DNA of 64,000 nt from contig JAFUAD010000026.1 in the NCBI GenBank assembly GCA_017460835.1, positions 1 through 64,000 on the forward strand, in the 5' to 3' direction. Numbering within the stretch: position 1 is the stretch's first letter; every line of letters begins with the position of its first letter. The notes beneath the pieces were generated by a model. It searched no databases, had not been told where the DNA came from, and was given only the letters and a program-made list of their open reading frames with translations. Shown here piece after piece: positions 15,432 through 23,714 of this stretch. Origin of the DNA: Oscillospiraceae bacterium (GTDB lineage Bacteria; Bacillota; Clostridia; Oscillospirales; Ruminococcaceae). Position numbers and translations under genes: made by a program.

Positions 15432-17958
15432 CGGATTCTCCTATGATCTCAACGGTTCCCTGTACGCCGTCCACGCGGACGGTCATGCCGTCCTTTACCG
15501 TGTCGGTCAGGCCGCGTATGCCCGCAACCAGTGTGATGCCCATTTCCCGCGCAACAACGGCGGAATGCGACAGCACGCTGCCGCGCTCGATGATGACCGC
15601 CCTTGCCATCGGAAAGAGCACCGTCCAGCCCGGGTCGGTGCGCTTTGCCATCAGAATGAAGCCCTCGACATCGGCATTCGCCGGATCCTCGACCAGCTTC
15701 ACCACGCCCGTGACGGGCTCGCCGCCCCCCGCAGCCCCGCGCAGAATGCCGCCGCCGTCGGTCTCCTGCCGCGTATAGACCGGAACCATATGCTCCGGCG
15801 CCATATCGCCGTAGAAATACATGCGGTCATAGGTCGGGCGGGATTTGTTTGCTTCATATTCCGCTTTTCTCTGTTCGATTCTGCCGCGGATTCCGGCGCG
15901 GTCCGTCCATGTCCCGTCTGCGATTTTCGCGATCTCCGGGCGTTCGAGGAAGAAAATATCGCGGAACTGTGCGATCACGCCTGCTTCCTCCAGATTTTTG
16001 CCGATGCGAAGGTAAATATTCCGGATGACCGCATAGATGTAGGTGCGCCGGAGCCGCAGGGATTCGCGGTTGCGGATAAAGTATTTTGTGATACGCAGCA
16101 GCAGCCGGATCACCGGCCGCCGGAATATGCCGAAATGCGCAAGCAGCGCCTTTTCCGCACTCTGATCCTGTACGCCGCAGGGATCTGGAAGCGTGTCGCA
16201 GTGCAGATAGCCGCGCAGGGTATCGAGCAGAAAGGACGGGTCCTCAAACAGCGTGACGGTCTCGAGCTTCAGCTCGTCCATCGTGCGGGCGCCAAAGCGC
16301 TGGATGTATGCGTCAATCTTGCGGAAAACCGGTGCATCGCCGGAAAGAGCGGGCAGAATCTTGCGGTTCTCCGACAGAAACAGTGCAGTCATCTCCGGCG
16401 ATTTGCGGATTTCTTTTACAATATCGAGCACAGCGGCACTCTGCTCGGCGCTCTCGACATTGCCCTGCCTGCCGATGACGGCGCTCAGCATGCCCTCATA
16501 GCCCTCGATCTTCTTCTTTTTCAGCTTGTCGGTCAGCATCCCGTAAAAAACCATCGCGCCCATGTCGTTTGCGATCGGCGTGATGAAATCGTCGAGAATC
16601 TCGCGCTCGAGTGTGTCATAGACCGCGAGCGCCTCGGTATTGCTGAGCCCCTCGAAGGTGTTGGCATAGTAGGGCTTCGTGACCTCCTCAAAGCGATTCA
16701 GGAAACGGGCGCTGTCCTTTTTCATGCGCAGCATCCGCCGGATGAAGCTGACGTAAATACGGAAAAGGCGCGTTTTTGCGCCGAGCTCCGATTCATGCAC
16801 CGTCATCTTGACGCCCATCATGTTTTCCATATACTGCTTGTTTTTCTGATATCCCGGATACAGCGCCGTCATGCGGTACCAGCTGTTGAGGCGGTAGTAG
16901 ATTTTATTTTCATAGAAGCAGAGCATGTGGTCGAGGTCATCCGATACCGAACGGATCGCCTCCTCGCTGACATAAAATGTGCGGAGCGTCTGGCGGTAAA
17001 TTTTGGAATAGACCTCCCGCGCAAAGGTGAAGGTCAGCGGGGTCGTCACGCCGGAATAGCTCTCGATGATGTTGGAATTGTCGAGCACGGTCCGGAAGGC
17101 GCTTTTGTCGATTTTACTGTAATTTGTGATCGGGCGGCACTGCAAAATATACACAGAATCGCCCTTTATGCAGAATTCAATATCCTGCCCGATGCGCGGG
17201 GAAAAGCCCGCTTCGATCTTCTGCGCATATCCCCAGAGCGTTTTCAGCATCGCATCAGAAAGCCTTGCGCCGTTCTCCTTGCGGAAGACAATGCTGCCGG
17301 TGATGTCGATGCCGTAATCGCTGCTGTCCGCTTCTCCGGAGACAAGCTGCTCGCCGATGCCCGCGACCGCGCTGATGAGCGTTTCGTCAGGGTTATTGGT
17401 GGTCGGGTCGGTCGTGAAGATCACACCGGCGAAATCGGCCGGGATCATCTCCTGAATGATGACAGCCGGGCGGATCTCCGGCGAAATCAGGCCGTTCCGC
17501 TCGCGGTACTGCATCGCGCGCTCGGAGAAGCAGGAGCGGTAGCAGCTTATGATGCCGCGCCAAAGTGCGTCGTTTCCGCGCACATGCAGCACGCTTTCGA
17601 GCATGCCGGCGAAGGAATGGGCATCGCCGTCCTCATCGGCGGCGCTTGACCGCACTGCAAATTCCGCATCCGCGCCGAACAGCGCCGTAAGATGCGCCTC
17701 CAGCCCCTCGCGGTATGCGTCCGGGAATGCGCACTGATCGAGCAGCTCCAGAATCCTGAGTCGGTTTTCTGCGCGGTAATGCTCCAGCAGCGCACGGTAT
17801 TCCGGCAGGCGATCGCCGAGAAATGCCGTGAACACCTGCGTCGGCAGAACCGTCCATTTCGGCACCGGCATGCCGAGCCGGTCAAGCTGCGCTAAATGAT
17901 ATGCCTTTCCGCCGATCTGCTTTGCATCCGGCGCAATATGCTCCAAAAAACAATTCAT
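15421..17958 (-). CDS. PEP-synthase/rifampicin-phosphotransferase-like dikinase
   Basis: 845 residues. The N-terminal ATP-grasp region has IGGKAYHLAQLDRLGMPVP and VRSSAADEDGDAHSFAGML, and closes with DIEF and ILQCRPIT (to ~residue 280). A long helical middle region (~290-690) has no PEP-binding TIM barrel. The C-terminal swivelling domain carries the phospho-His in GSVLSHSAVVARE (~residue 800). This ATP / insert / His order and length match rifampicin phosphotransferase-type enzymes, which phosphorylate a small molecule with ATP giving AMP and phosphate. In this operon it may phosphorylate a pathway intermediate. A drug-resistance role is possible but less likely inside a biosynthetic operon. 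Confidence 0.8.
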   Translation of the reverse strand: MNCFLEHIAPDAKQIGGKAYHLAQLDRLGMPVPKWTVLPTQVFTAFLGDRLPEYRALLEHYRAENRLRILELLDQCAFPDAYREGLEAHLTALFGADAEFAVRSSAADEDGDAHSFAGMLESVLHVRGNDALWRGIISCYRSCFSERAMQYRERNGLISPEIRPAVIIQEMIPADFAGVIFTTDPTTNNPDETLISAVAGIGEQLVSGEADSSDYGIDITGSIVFRKENGARLSDAMLKTLWGYAQKIEAGFSPRIGQDIEFCIKGDSVYILQCRPITNYSKIDKSAFRTVLDNSNIIESYSGVTTPLTFTFAREVYSKIYRQTLRTFYVSEEAIRSVSDDLDHMLCFYENKIYYRLNSWYRMTALYPGYQKNKQYMENMMGVKMTVHESELGAKTRLFRIYVSFIRRMLRMKKDSARFLNRFEEVTKPYYANTFEGLSNTEALAVYDTLEREILDDFITPIANDMGAMVFYGMLTDKLKKKKIEGYEGMLSAVIGRQGNVESAEQSAAVLDIVKEIRKSPEMTALFLSENRKILPALSGDAPVFRKIDAYIQRFGARTMDELKLETVTLFEDPSFLLDTLRGYLHCDTLPDPCGVQDQSAEKALLAHFGIFRRPVIRLLLRITKYFIRNRESLRLRRTYIYAVIRNIYLRIGKNLEEAGVIAQFRDIFFLERPEIAKIADGTWTDRAGIRGRIEQRKAEYEANKSRPTYDRMYFYGDMAPEHMVPVYTRQETDGGGILRGAAGGGEPVTGVVKLVEDPANADVEGFILMAKRTDPGWTVLFPMARAVIIERGSVLSHSAVVAREMGITLVAGIRGLTDTVKDGMTVRVDGVQGTVEIIGESDAK

Positions 17959-18452
17959 TCCGATTTCCTCTTATACAGTGCATAGCTGCCCGCAAGCATC
18001 AGCATTGCCGCGAATACGGCAGCCTGCCGGAGCCCAAAGCCGGTTCCGGTCAGCAGATCATACATCGCAAACAGCAGCGGCAGAAATGCGGGCTTGATGA
18101 CCGGAAAGCGGTTCATCAGCGGGATATATCCGACCGCAGCGAGACAGATCAGCCCCGGCATGCCGAAAAACCAAAGATGCAGCAGCACCAGCACCGCGCC
18201 GAGCACGCAGAGCATCAGCAGTAGTTGATTTTTTCGCAAATACTGCTTTTTTCTTCCGCGATCCTGCTCGTAATCGAAGCAGTCGTCTGCCGTGCGGAGC
18301 ATCAGCATGAAACACCAGCTCAGCGCGGTCATCGGCAGGACACACGGCATGCCCGCGCCCGCCTGCCATGCAAACAGCAGCGCCATTAGCAGGGCGGCGG
18401 CGAGATACACCGCAGCCAGCCCCTTTCTGCACCAGTACCGGATCAGTTTCAT
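17955..18452 (-). CDS. small UbiA-like integral membrane protein
   Basis: 165 residues with about five membrane segments. The first loop carries RTADDCFDYEQDRGRKK, a DDxxDxxxD pattern as in UbiA-family prenyltransferases. The usual second aspartate motif is not evident and the protein is roughly half the family's normal length. It may be a minimal or degenerate family member, or only resemble UbiA. The start ATG overlaps the stop of the PP-loop gene by 4 bp and the stop overlaps the dikinase start by 4 bp, so it is translated as part of the operon. Confidence 0.6.
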   Translation of the reverse strand: MKLIRYWCRKGLAAVYLAAALLMALLFAWQAGAGMPCVLPMTALSWCFMLMLRTADDCFDYEQDRGRKKQYLRKNQLLLMLCVLGAVLVLLHLWFFGMPGLICLAAVGYIPLMNRFPVIKPAFLPLLFAMYDLLTGTGFGLRQAAVFAAMLMLAGSYALYKRKSE

Positions 18453-19510
18453 TTTTTCACAAAATTCCGGTAGATCCACGCCTTGACGCGGATCGGCGTT
18501 TCGTGAACCTGCAAAGCATTGCAGAGCATCTTCATCTCCGCGCGCGGCTTTTCGCGGTAAAATGCGCGCTGCACCAGCCGCATGCCCTGTCTGCGCGTCA
18601 TGCGCCCCATGCGCACCGGCACGCTGATCTCCGGCAGGCAATGCGGCCTGCCCTCCGCGCACTGGTAAATATAATGCGCAGCGCGGTGGATTTTGCAGTC
18701 ATAGTGGTCATAATCGTCGTCCGGCGCCCATGAAGTGTGCGTGCGGAGGAACTGCACGATCTGCTGCTCATCATAGGGGTGATACAGGAAAAATGCTGTA
18801 AATTCGCGGAAATCATCGCCGTCTACGCCGTTGTACAGCATCCCGCGGACATCTGCGGCAAGCCCCTTGTCGAGCTTTTGCTCCGTCATGCGGAGCAGCT
18901 CGCCGTACAGCGCATTGACGTTCGTCTGATCCGGAGATTTCAGTCCGGCATCGACAAATCCCGTGAACACATCCTCGCCGTAATAGCGGAGCATCTGCTG
19001 CGGGCTTCTCCCGTGAATGCACATACCTGCGTTGATTTTCGCCGTGTAATTGATCATTGCCGCATAGCCGAGATACGAGCATGCGATACAGGGCGTGAGA
19101 AAATGCTGCACGGAATACCGGAAAAAGCGCTTCCGCAGCGCCGGGTCGAAGGTGATGTACTCATGCTCGACGCCGAATTCCCGCACCATGCGATCCACAT
19201 TTTCCCGCGCACGTTTGCTGAAAAAGCCGTTCAGCATCGTGAATGTCCTGACCTTCAGGCCGTACTTCTTCACAAGCTGATACAGCACATACATGCTGTC
19301 CTTTCCGCCGGAGATGCCGACGGCCGCATCGTAGTCGTATTTGCCGCGCACGCGGTCGATCCGCTCCTGAAAGAGCTGCTGCATTGCGGCACGGTCGCGG
19401 AGCTGCGGCACAATTTTGTCATAGTTTATGCAGTAATTGCAGAGCCCGCCCTCCGAAAAGCGGATGCCCCGCACGGTTTCATCGTTGAGACAGCGGATAC
19501 AGCGTTTCAT
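18449..19510 (-). CDS. PP-loop ATPase related to N-acetyl sugar amidotransferases
   Basis: 353 residues. An N-terminal four-Cys zinc site (CIRCLN, CNYC) precedes the PP-loop GISGGKDSMY (~residues 68-77). A later CIACS cluster (~140) and SPQQMLRYYGED follow. This layout matches WbpG/PseA-like enzymes, which adenylate a carbonyl or amide and let ammonia attack to form amidines. PP-loop enzymes with extra Cys pairs can also perform thiolation. With a CysK-like gene at the head of the operon, either nitrogen or sulfur insertion is conceivable. The ATG at 19510 has AAAGGAG upstream and a 1-bp gap from the GNAT stop. Confidence 0.78.
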   Translation of the reverse strand: MKRCIRCLNDETVRGIRFSEGGLCNYCINYDKIVPQLRDRAAMQQLFQERIDRVRGKYDYDAAVGISGGKDSMYVLYQLVKKYGLKVRTFTMLNGFFSKRARENVDRMVREFGVEHEYITFDPALRKRFFRYSVQHFLTPCIACSYLGYAAMINYTAKINAGMCIHGRSPQQMLRYYGEDVFTGFVDAGLKSPDQTNVNALYGELLRMTEQKLDKGLAADVRGMLYNGVDGDDFREFTAFFLYHPYDEQQIVQFLRTHTSWAPDDDYDHYDCKIHRAAHYIYQCAEGRPHCLPEISVPVRMGRMTRRQGMRLVQRAFYREKPRAEMKMLCNALQVHETPIRVKAWIYRNFVKK

Positions 19511-19511
19511 C

Positions 19512-20390
19512 TCAGAACTCCTTTCTCCACACCGCATATCGTTTTTCATCGGATTCTACGGATGCATCGAAGCGCCGGAAGGTGTCCTTCTGCTCACACT
19601 GGAAGTGATACATCATGCTCGTGTAGCCGTGATCGAGCACATATTTCCAGCCGAGATACATCAGAGCGGTATAAATCTTATGTTTGCGGAATTCCGGCAG
19701 AACCGCGCTCGTTTTCGAGATGAAGCAGGTACCGTCCGGGCTGTCGTAGCCCATGACAAAGCCGATCAGTTTCCCCTCGTATTCCGCAGTCCCCATTGCA
19801 ATTTTCAGTCCCCTTGTCCATTGCAGATACAGCGCGCGGAAGACCTCAGCCGGGATATCGCAGTACAGGTGACTGCCGCGGAATGCGGCGCTGCTGACCG
19901 CGAACACCGCATCCGCCTGTTCATAGACGGCGCCGCCCTCCAGAACATGAAACACGAAGCCCTCCGCCTGCTTCTGCCGGTAGAGCGCTTCGCCCATCTG
20001 ATAGACCGGGTTGTGCATGTCGATGCCGGCGCTGCGGTAGGTGTAGAGCTGCCGGTAGCCCGCCTGCTCCAGCAGAACCGGGTAATAGGGCGGATTGCTG
20101 CAGTCCGGGAACAGGTGCAGGTCAAAGCGCGAGATCGCCCAGCGATAGGTCATCCACGAGCAGTAATTGACCGGCCCGACCAGCTCATGATACCCGAGCT
20201 CCGCCGCTTTTTTCTCCATCGCAGAGAACAGTGCCGCAGCATCCTCGCCGTTTTCGGTCAGCGTGACAAATCCGAACAGGCAGGGGTGATCTGCCATATT
20301 TTTGTTGATAATCAGATCCGCCTCGCAGCCGTTTACCGCAAAGCGCTCATGATAATCGGCGAGTGCCAGTATTTCGCGTTCATCTCTCAT
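19512..20390 (-). CDS. GNAT-superfamily acyltransferase
   Basis: 292 residues. The N-terminal half has GPVNYCSW (~75) and a YYPVLLEQAGY segment typical of a subgroup of GNAT-like proteins. The C-terminal half holds the acetyl-CoA binding core, with the A motif around SAVLPEFRKHKIYTALMYLG (~225-245). It probably transfers an acyl or aminoacyl group to an amine. In the operon context it could use the product of one of the AMP-forming ligases; that is inference. The gene lies 19 bp after the kinase gene. Confidence 0.7.
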   Translation of the reverse strand: MRDEREILALADYHERFAVNGCEADLIINKNMADHPCLFGFVTLTENGEDAAALFSAMEKKAAELGYHELVGPVNYCSWMTYRWAISRFDLHLFPDCSNPPYYPVLLEQAGYRQLYTYRSAGIDMHNPVYQMGEALYRQKQAEGFVFHVLEGGAVYEQADAVFAVSSAAFRGSHLYCDIPAEVFRALYLQWTRGLKIAMGTAEYEGKLIGFVMGYDSPDGTCFISKTSAVLPEFRKHKIYTALMYLGWKYVLDHGYTSMMYHFQCEQKDTFRRFDASVESDEKRYAVWRKEF

Positions 20391-20409
20391 GTTTTTTCGG
20401 TTCCTTTTT

Positions 20410-21468
20410 TTATGATAGCCCCAGCAGCCGCAGCATCCGCGCAGTGTTTTTTGCGGTCAGAAGCGGTGTGCTGTCATGCAGGCTGCGTCCTGCATAGCGC
20501 AGGAGCGCCAGCTTGTTTACACAGTATTCAAGCGTATTAAAACGCAGTATTTTCTGATATTCCGCATCGGTCAGCGTCACGCCGGTCAGTGCGGCAAGCC
20601 TGCTGCGGCAATGATCGAGCGCCCGCAGCACGGTCTCATCCGGAAGCGCATCCATAACCGAAATCAGCAGCTCGATGACATCGTGCTCCGGATTCTGACA
20701 GCAGGCAAGCTCCCAGTCATAGAGGCAGATGCGGCTGCCGCTGATGCAGAGATTGCGGGCGCAGCAGTCGTTGTGCGTCAGTGTTCTGCGCTGCGAAACT
20801 GCTGCAAATTCTGAACCGATATTCTGAATGAACCGCCGGATTTCGGCAATCTGCCCCGCAGAGAAAACAATGCGGTTTTCGGCATCGAGCCGGTCGAACA
20901 TCCGCAGGAGGATTCCGGCAGTTTTCCGGTAATCCGATTCGGTGTAGCAGTTGACACCGAGGCGGCGCAGCAGCGCGGTTTTCCTGTAATATTTCGCATG
21001 AAGCCGCACGATCTGCTCTAAAATCCGGAACAGCGCCGGTGCGGCGGGCTCACTCTCCGGGAGCTCCCGCATGGCGATCAGGCAGGAGCCTTGCAGGATG
21101 CCCTCGGCACTGCCCAAAACCTCCGGAATCAGCGCCCGCGGCAGCACGCCCTTTTTCCCGTAGAGCCGCGCCTCGCGCACGGCACTGCCGTTGTAGCCGA
21201 AAATTTTGTGCCGGAGGATCATCTGTACCGTCTGCACGGCGTCCTTGCCGCAGATCATGCGGATGCCGTTTGCAATGACGCGCACGGACTTCCGCTTTCC
21301 GATGAAGCAGATCTCCCGCCCGCCCGGGAATACGGCGCGGTACCGCTTCACGCCGGAGCCGCCCGCTGAAATGCGGCTCGATATGCCCTTGTCATCCGTC
21401 AGCGGCTCTGCCGTGACCGAAACCGGCATTTCCCCGAAAATCCGGAAAACAGCCTGCCTGGTATTCAT
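20410..21468 (-). CDS. APH-family small-molecule kinase
   Basis: 352 residues. The catalytic loop LTHNDCCARNL (~225-235) and metal-binding ICLYDWELA (~243) are the hallmark of aminoglycoside/choline kinase-like enzymes. An N-terminal lobe with FIGKRKS, a possible ATP-Lys region, precedes it. These kinases phosphorylate hydroxyl groups of aminoglycosides, choline, ethanolamine or homoserine. In this operon a biosynthetic kinase is more likely than a resistance enzyme. The gene starts 6 bp after the CysK-like gene. Confidence 0.82.
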   Translation of the reverse strand: MNTRQAVFRIFGEMPVSVTAEPLTDDKGISSRISAGGSGVKRYRAVFPGGREICFIGKRKSVRVIANGIRMICGKDAVQTVQMILRHKIFGYNGSAVREARLYGKKGVLPRALIPEVLGSAEGILQGSCLIAMRELPESEPAAPALFRILEQIVRLHAKYYRKTALLRRLGVNCYTESDYRKTAGILLRMFDRLDAENRIVFSAGQIAEIRRFIQNIGSEFAAVSQRRTLTHNDCCARNLCISGSRICLYDWELACCQNPEHDVIELLISVMDALPDETVLRALDHCRSRLAALTGVTLTDAEYQKILRFNTLEYCVNKLALLRYAGRSLHDSTPLLTAKNTARMLRLLGLS

Positions 21469-21474
21469 GCCCTG

Positions 21475-22401
21475 TCAGTCAAAGAGCGGCGTCGAGAAGT
21501 AGCGCTCTGCGGTGTCCGGCAGGATGGTCACGATGCGCTTGCCCGGGCCGAGCTTTTTTGCCATTGCAAGCGCCGCGGCGACGTTTGTGCCGCTGGAAAT
21601 GCCGCACATGATGCCCTCAAGCGCGGCGAGCTTTTTTGCCGTAGAGATCGCCTCCTCGTCACTGACAATGTAAATATCGCTGTAAATTTCCCGGTTCAGG
21701 ATGCCCGGAATAATGCCGTCGCCGATGCCCATTTGCAGGTGCGTGCCGACGGTTCCGCCTGCGAGAATGGCGGCGTGCTCGGGCTCGACCGCCCAGATTT
21801 CCATATCCGGATTCTGCGATTTCAGCGTTTCGCCGATTCCGGTGATCGTGCCGCCGGTGCCGATTCCTGAGCAGAAGCCGTCAATTCTGCCGGCGGTCTG
21901 CTCCAGAATCTCCAGAGCGGTGTAGTATTTGTGTGCCTCGGTATTGTGGATATTCTCGAACTGCTGCGGCACGAACACGCGCGGGTCATCGGCCGCCATT
22001 TGCAGTGCGGTTTCGACGCATTTGCCGATGCACGCGCCGATGTCACCGTCGTCGTGAATCAGGATCACCTCTGCGCCGTAATGCTTCACCAGCTTTCTGC
22101 GCTCCTCACTGACCGAATCCGGCATGATGATGACGACCCTGTAGCCGCGCACCGCGCCGACCAGTGCCAGACCGATTCCCTGATTACCGCTGGTCGGCTC
22201 GACGATGACCGTGTCAGGCTTGATCTTTCCCTGTTTTTCCGCGTTCAGAATCATGTTGAAGGCGGTGCGGGTCTTGATCGAGCCGCCGACATTCAGCCCC
22301 TCGAATTTTACGAGGATTTCTGCATTTTCCGGCGGGTTCATGCGGTTCAGCCGGATCATCGGCGTATGCCCCATTGCGTCAAGAATCGTATTGTAAACCA
22401 T
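21475..22401 (-). CDS. cysK: PLP-dependent cysteine synthase-family enzyme
   Basis: 308 residues, the normal length. The PLP lysine is in NVGGSIKTRTAFN (~residues 38-50), the substrate loop is PTSGNQGIGLA (~70) and the phosphate-binding loop is GIGTGGTITG (~175). The canonical family has S-V-K-D-R at the lysine, whereas S-I-K-T-R here marks a variant subgroup. It would make cysteine from O-acetylserine and sulfide, or a related beta-replacement product such as 2,3-diaminopropionate. As first gene of the operon it may supply a building block rather than general cysteine, so the symbol is tentative. Confidence 0.8.
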   Translation of the reverse strand: MVYNTILDAMGHTPMIRLNRMNPPENAEILVKFEGLNVGGSIKTRTAFNMILNAEKQGKIKPDTVIVEPTSGNQGIGLALVGAVRGYRVVIIMPDSVSEERRKLVKHYGAEVILIHDDGDIGACIGKCVETALQMAADDPRVFVPQQFENIHNTEAHKYYTALEILEQTAGRIDGFCSGIGTGGTITGIGETLKSQNPDMEIWAVEPEHAAILAGGTVGTHLQMGIGDGIIPGILNREIYSDIYIVSDEEAISTAKKLAALEGIMCGISSGTNVAAALAMAKKLGPGKRIVTILPDTAERYFSTPLFD

Positions 22402-22439
22402 GTGATGTTCTCCGTTCTGTCGTGATTATGATACAATCT

Positions 22440-22468
22440 ATTATAACATATCATGCCGAAAAACGCAA
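22440..22468 (-). promoter_or_regulatory. promoter of the ten-gene operon
   Basis: On the minus strand TTGCGT (22468-22463) and TATAAT (22445-22440) are 17 bp apart, about 40 bp before the CysK-like ATG. I see no other strong promoter before 10840. Confidence 0.7.
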
Positions 22469-22524
22469 TGGGAGCGGGTGAAAAATGTTCCGGCATGCAC
22501 CTTTCGCATCCTCCTCCGCACAGA

Positions 22525-22553
22525 TTGACAATCCGGCGAAGGTGTGGTATAAT
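22525..22553 (+). promoter_or_regulatory. consensus sigma-A promoter of guaA
   Basis: TTGACA (22525-22530), 17-bp spacer, TATAAT (22548-22553). It is divergent from the operon promoter ~60 bp to the left. I see no purine aptamer in the short leader. Confidence 0.88.
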
Positions 22554-22621
22554 AGGACTATTCCGCAGGGCGGGTGCCCTGTTATCACATTTTGATCAGA
22601 GTCAGAATAAGGAGGATGTTT

Positions 22622-23602
22622 ATGAGTTCCGATGTGAGACCCGCAAGCATGGAAAGAATTACGACCGAGGCGCTGGCAAAGAGCTTCATCGACGAGCAGA
22701 TCGCGCAGCTCCGCGCACAGATCGGCAGCAAAAAGGTGCTGCTGGCGCTGTCCGGCGGCGTGGACAGCTCTGTCGTTGCGGCACTTCTGATCCGGGCGGT
22801 CGGGCAGCAGCTCGTCTGCGTGCATGTCAACCACGGCCTTCTGCGGAAGGGCGAGCCTGAGCAGGTCATCGAGGTTTTCCGCAATCAGATGAACGCGAAC
22901 CTCATCTATGTCGATGCAGTTGACCGGTTCCTTGACAAGCTGGCAGGCGTTGCCGAGCCGGAAAAGAAGCGGAAGATCATCGGCGCGGAATTCATCCGTG
23001 TCTTTGAGGAGGAAGCGAGAAAGCAGGACGATATCGAGTTCCTCGCACAGGGCACGATCTATCCGGATATCCTCGAAAGCGACGGCGTCAAGGCGCATCA
23101 CAATGTCGGCGGCCTTCCGGAGGATATGAAGTTTGAGCTGGTCGAGCCGCTGAAGCTCCTGTTCAAGGATGAGGTGCGTGTGGTCGGAAAGGCGCTCGGT
23201 CTGCCGGATAACATGGTGTACCGTCAGCCGTTCCCGGGCCCGGGGCTTGGCGTGCGCTGCCTCGGTGCGATTACCCGCGACCGTCTGGAGGCGGTTCGGG
23301 AAAGCGATGCCATCCTCCGCGAGGAATTCGCAAAGAACGGCCTTGAGGGCAAGGTCTGGCAGTATTTCACCGCAGTCCCGGATTTCAGATCGGTCGGCGT
23401 GAAGGACGGCAAGCGCACCTTTGCGTATCCGGTCATCATCCGCGCGGTCAATACGAAGGACGCCATGACCGCAACCGTCGAGAATGTCCCGTTCGAGCTG
23501 CTTCAGCATATCACCGCCCGCATCACCGCAGAGGTCGAAAATGTCAACAGAGTGCTCTTTGACCTCACACCGAAGCCGAGCGCGACGATTGAGTGGGAAT
23601 GA
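22622..23602 (+). CDS. guaA: GMP synthase, ATP-pyrophosphatase subunit only
   Basis: 326 residues from the ATG at 22622 (AAGGAGG 6 bp upstream). It contains the PP-loop LLALSGGVDSSVVA (~40-52) and the dimerisation domain ending KPSATIEWE. It converts XMP to GMP using ATP and ammonia. The ~200-residue class I glutaminase domain that precedes this part in ordinary bacterial GuaA is absent, and the upstream DNA is a promoter, not a lost domain. A separate glutaminase subunit, as in archaea, would have to be encoded elsewhere. The 3' end is the integration site of the adjoining element. Confidence 0.92.
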   Translation: MSSDVRPASMERITTEALAKSFIDEQIAQLRAQIGSKKVLLALSGGVDSSVVAALLIRAVGQQLVCVHVNHGLLRKGEPEQVIEVFRNQMNANLIYVDAVDRFLDKLAGVAEPEKKRKIIGAEFIRVFEEEARKQDDIEFLAQGTIYPDILESDGVKAHHNVGGLPEDMKFELVEPLKLLFKDEVRVVGKALGLPDNMVYRQPFPGPGLGVRCLGAITRDRLEAVRESDAILREEFAKNGLEGKVWQYFTAVPDFRSVGVKDGKRTFAYPVIIRAVNTKDAMTATVENVPFELLQHITARITAEVENVNRVLFDLTPKPSATIEWE

Positions 23603-23610
23603 TAAACAAG

Positions 23611-23646
23611 ACCTCGGAAACAGCGTAGATACGCCGTTTCCGAAGT
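23611..23646 (+). terminator. hairpin after guaA
   Basis: Arms ACCTCGGAAAC (23611-23621) and GTTTCCGAAGT (23636-23646) pair except for one C-A mismatch, with a 14-nt loop. There is no clear T-run, so it may be a terminator or a recombination-related hairpin at the element's left end. Confidence 0.4.
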
Positions 23647-23660
23647 CTCGAAATCTCAGT

Positions 23661-23681
23661 GATAACAATTTGATAACAGGG
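23661..23681 (+). repeat. left subterminal repeat of the element
   Basis: GATAACAATTTGATAACAGG (plus one G) matches 25639-25659 at 19 of 21 positions in the same orientation. It contains two GATAAC units, as expected of integrase arm-type sites. Confidence 0.6.
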
Positions 23682-23714
23682 AGCGAAGCGGAATTATTCT
23701 GCGTATCAAGCGGC

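Noticed and set aside
15280..17649. 789-codon plus-strand open frame opposite the dikinase gene
   Set aside because: His/Arg-rich shadow without motifs; the minus strand carries clear ATP-grasp and phospho-His motifs and operon overlaps.
20410..21468. Aminoglycoside resistance gene
   Set aside because: Although of the APH fold, it sits inside a biosynthetic operon and shows no specific similarity that I can name to a resistance enzyme.
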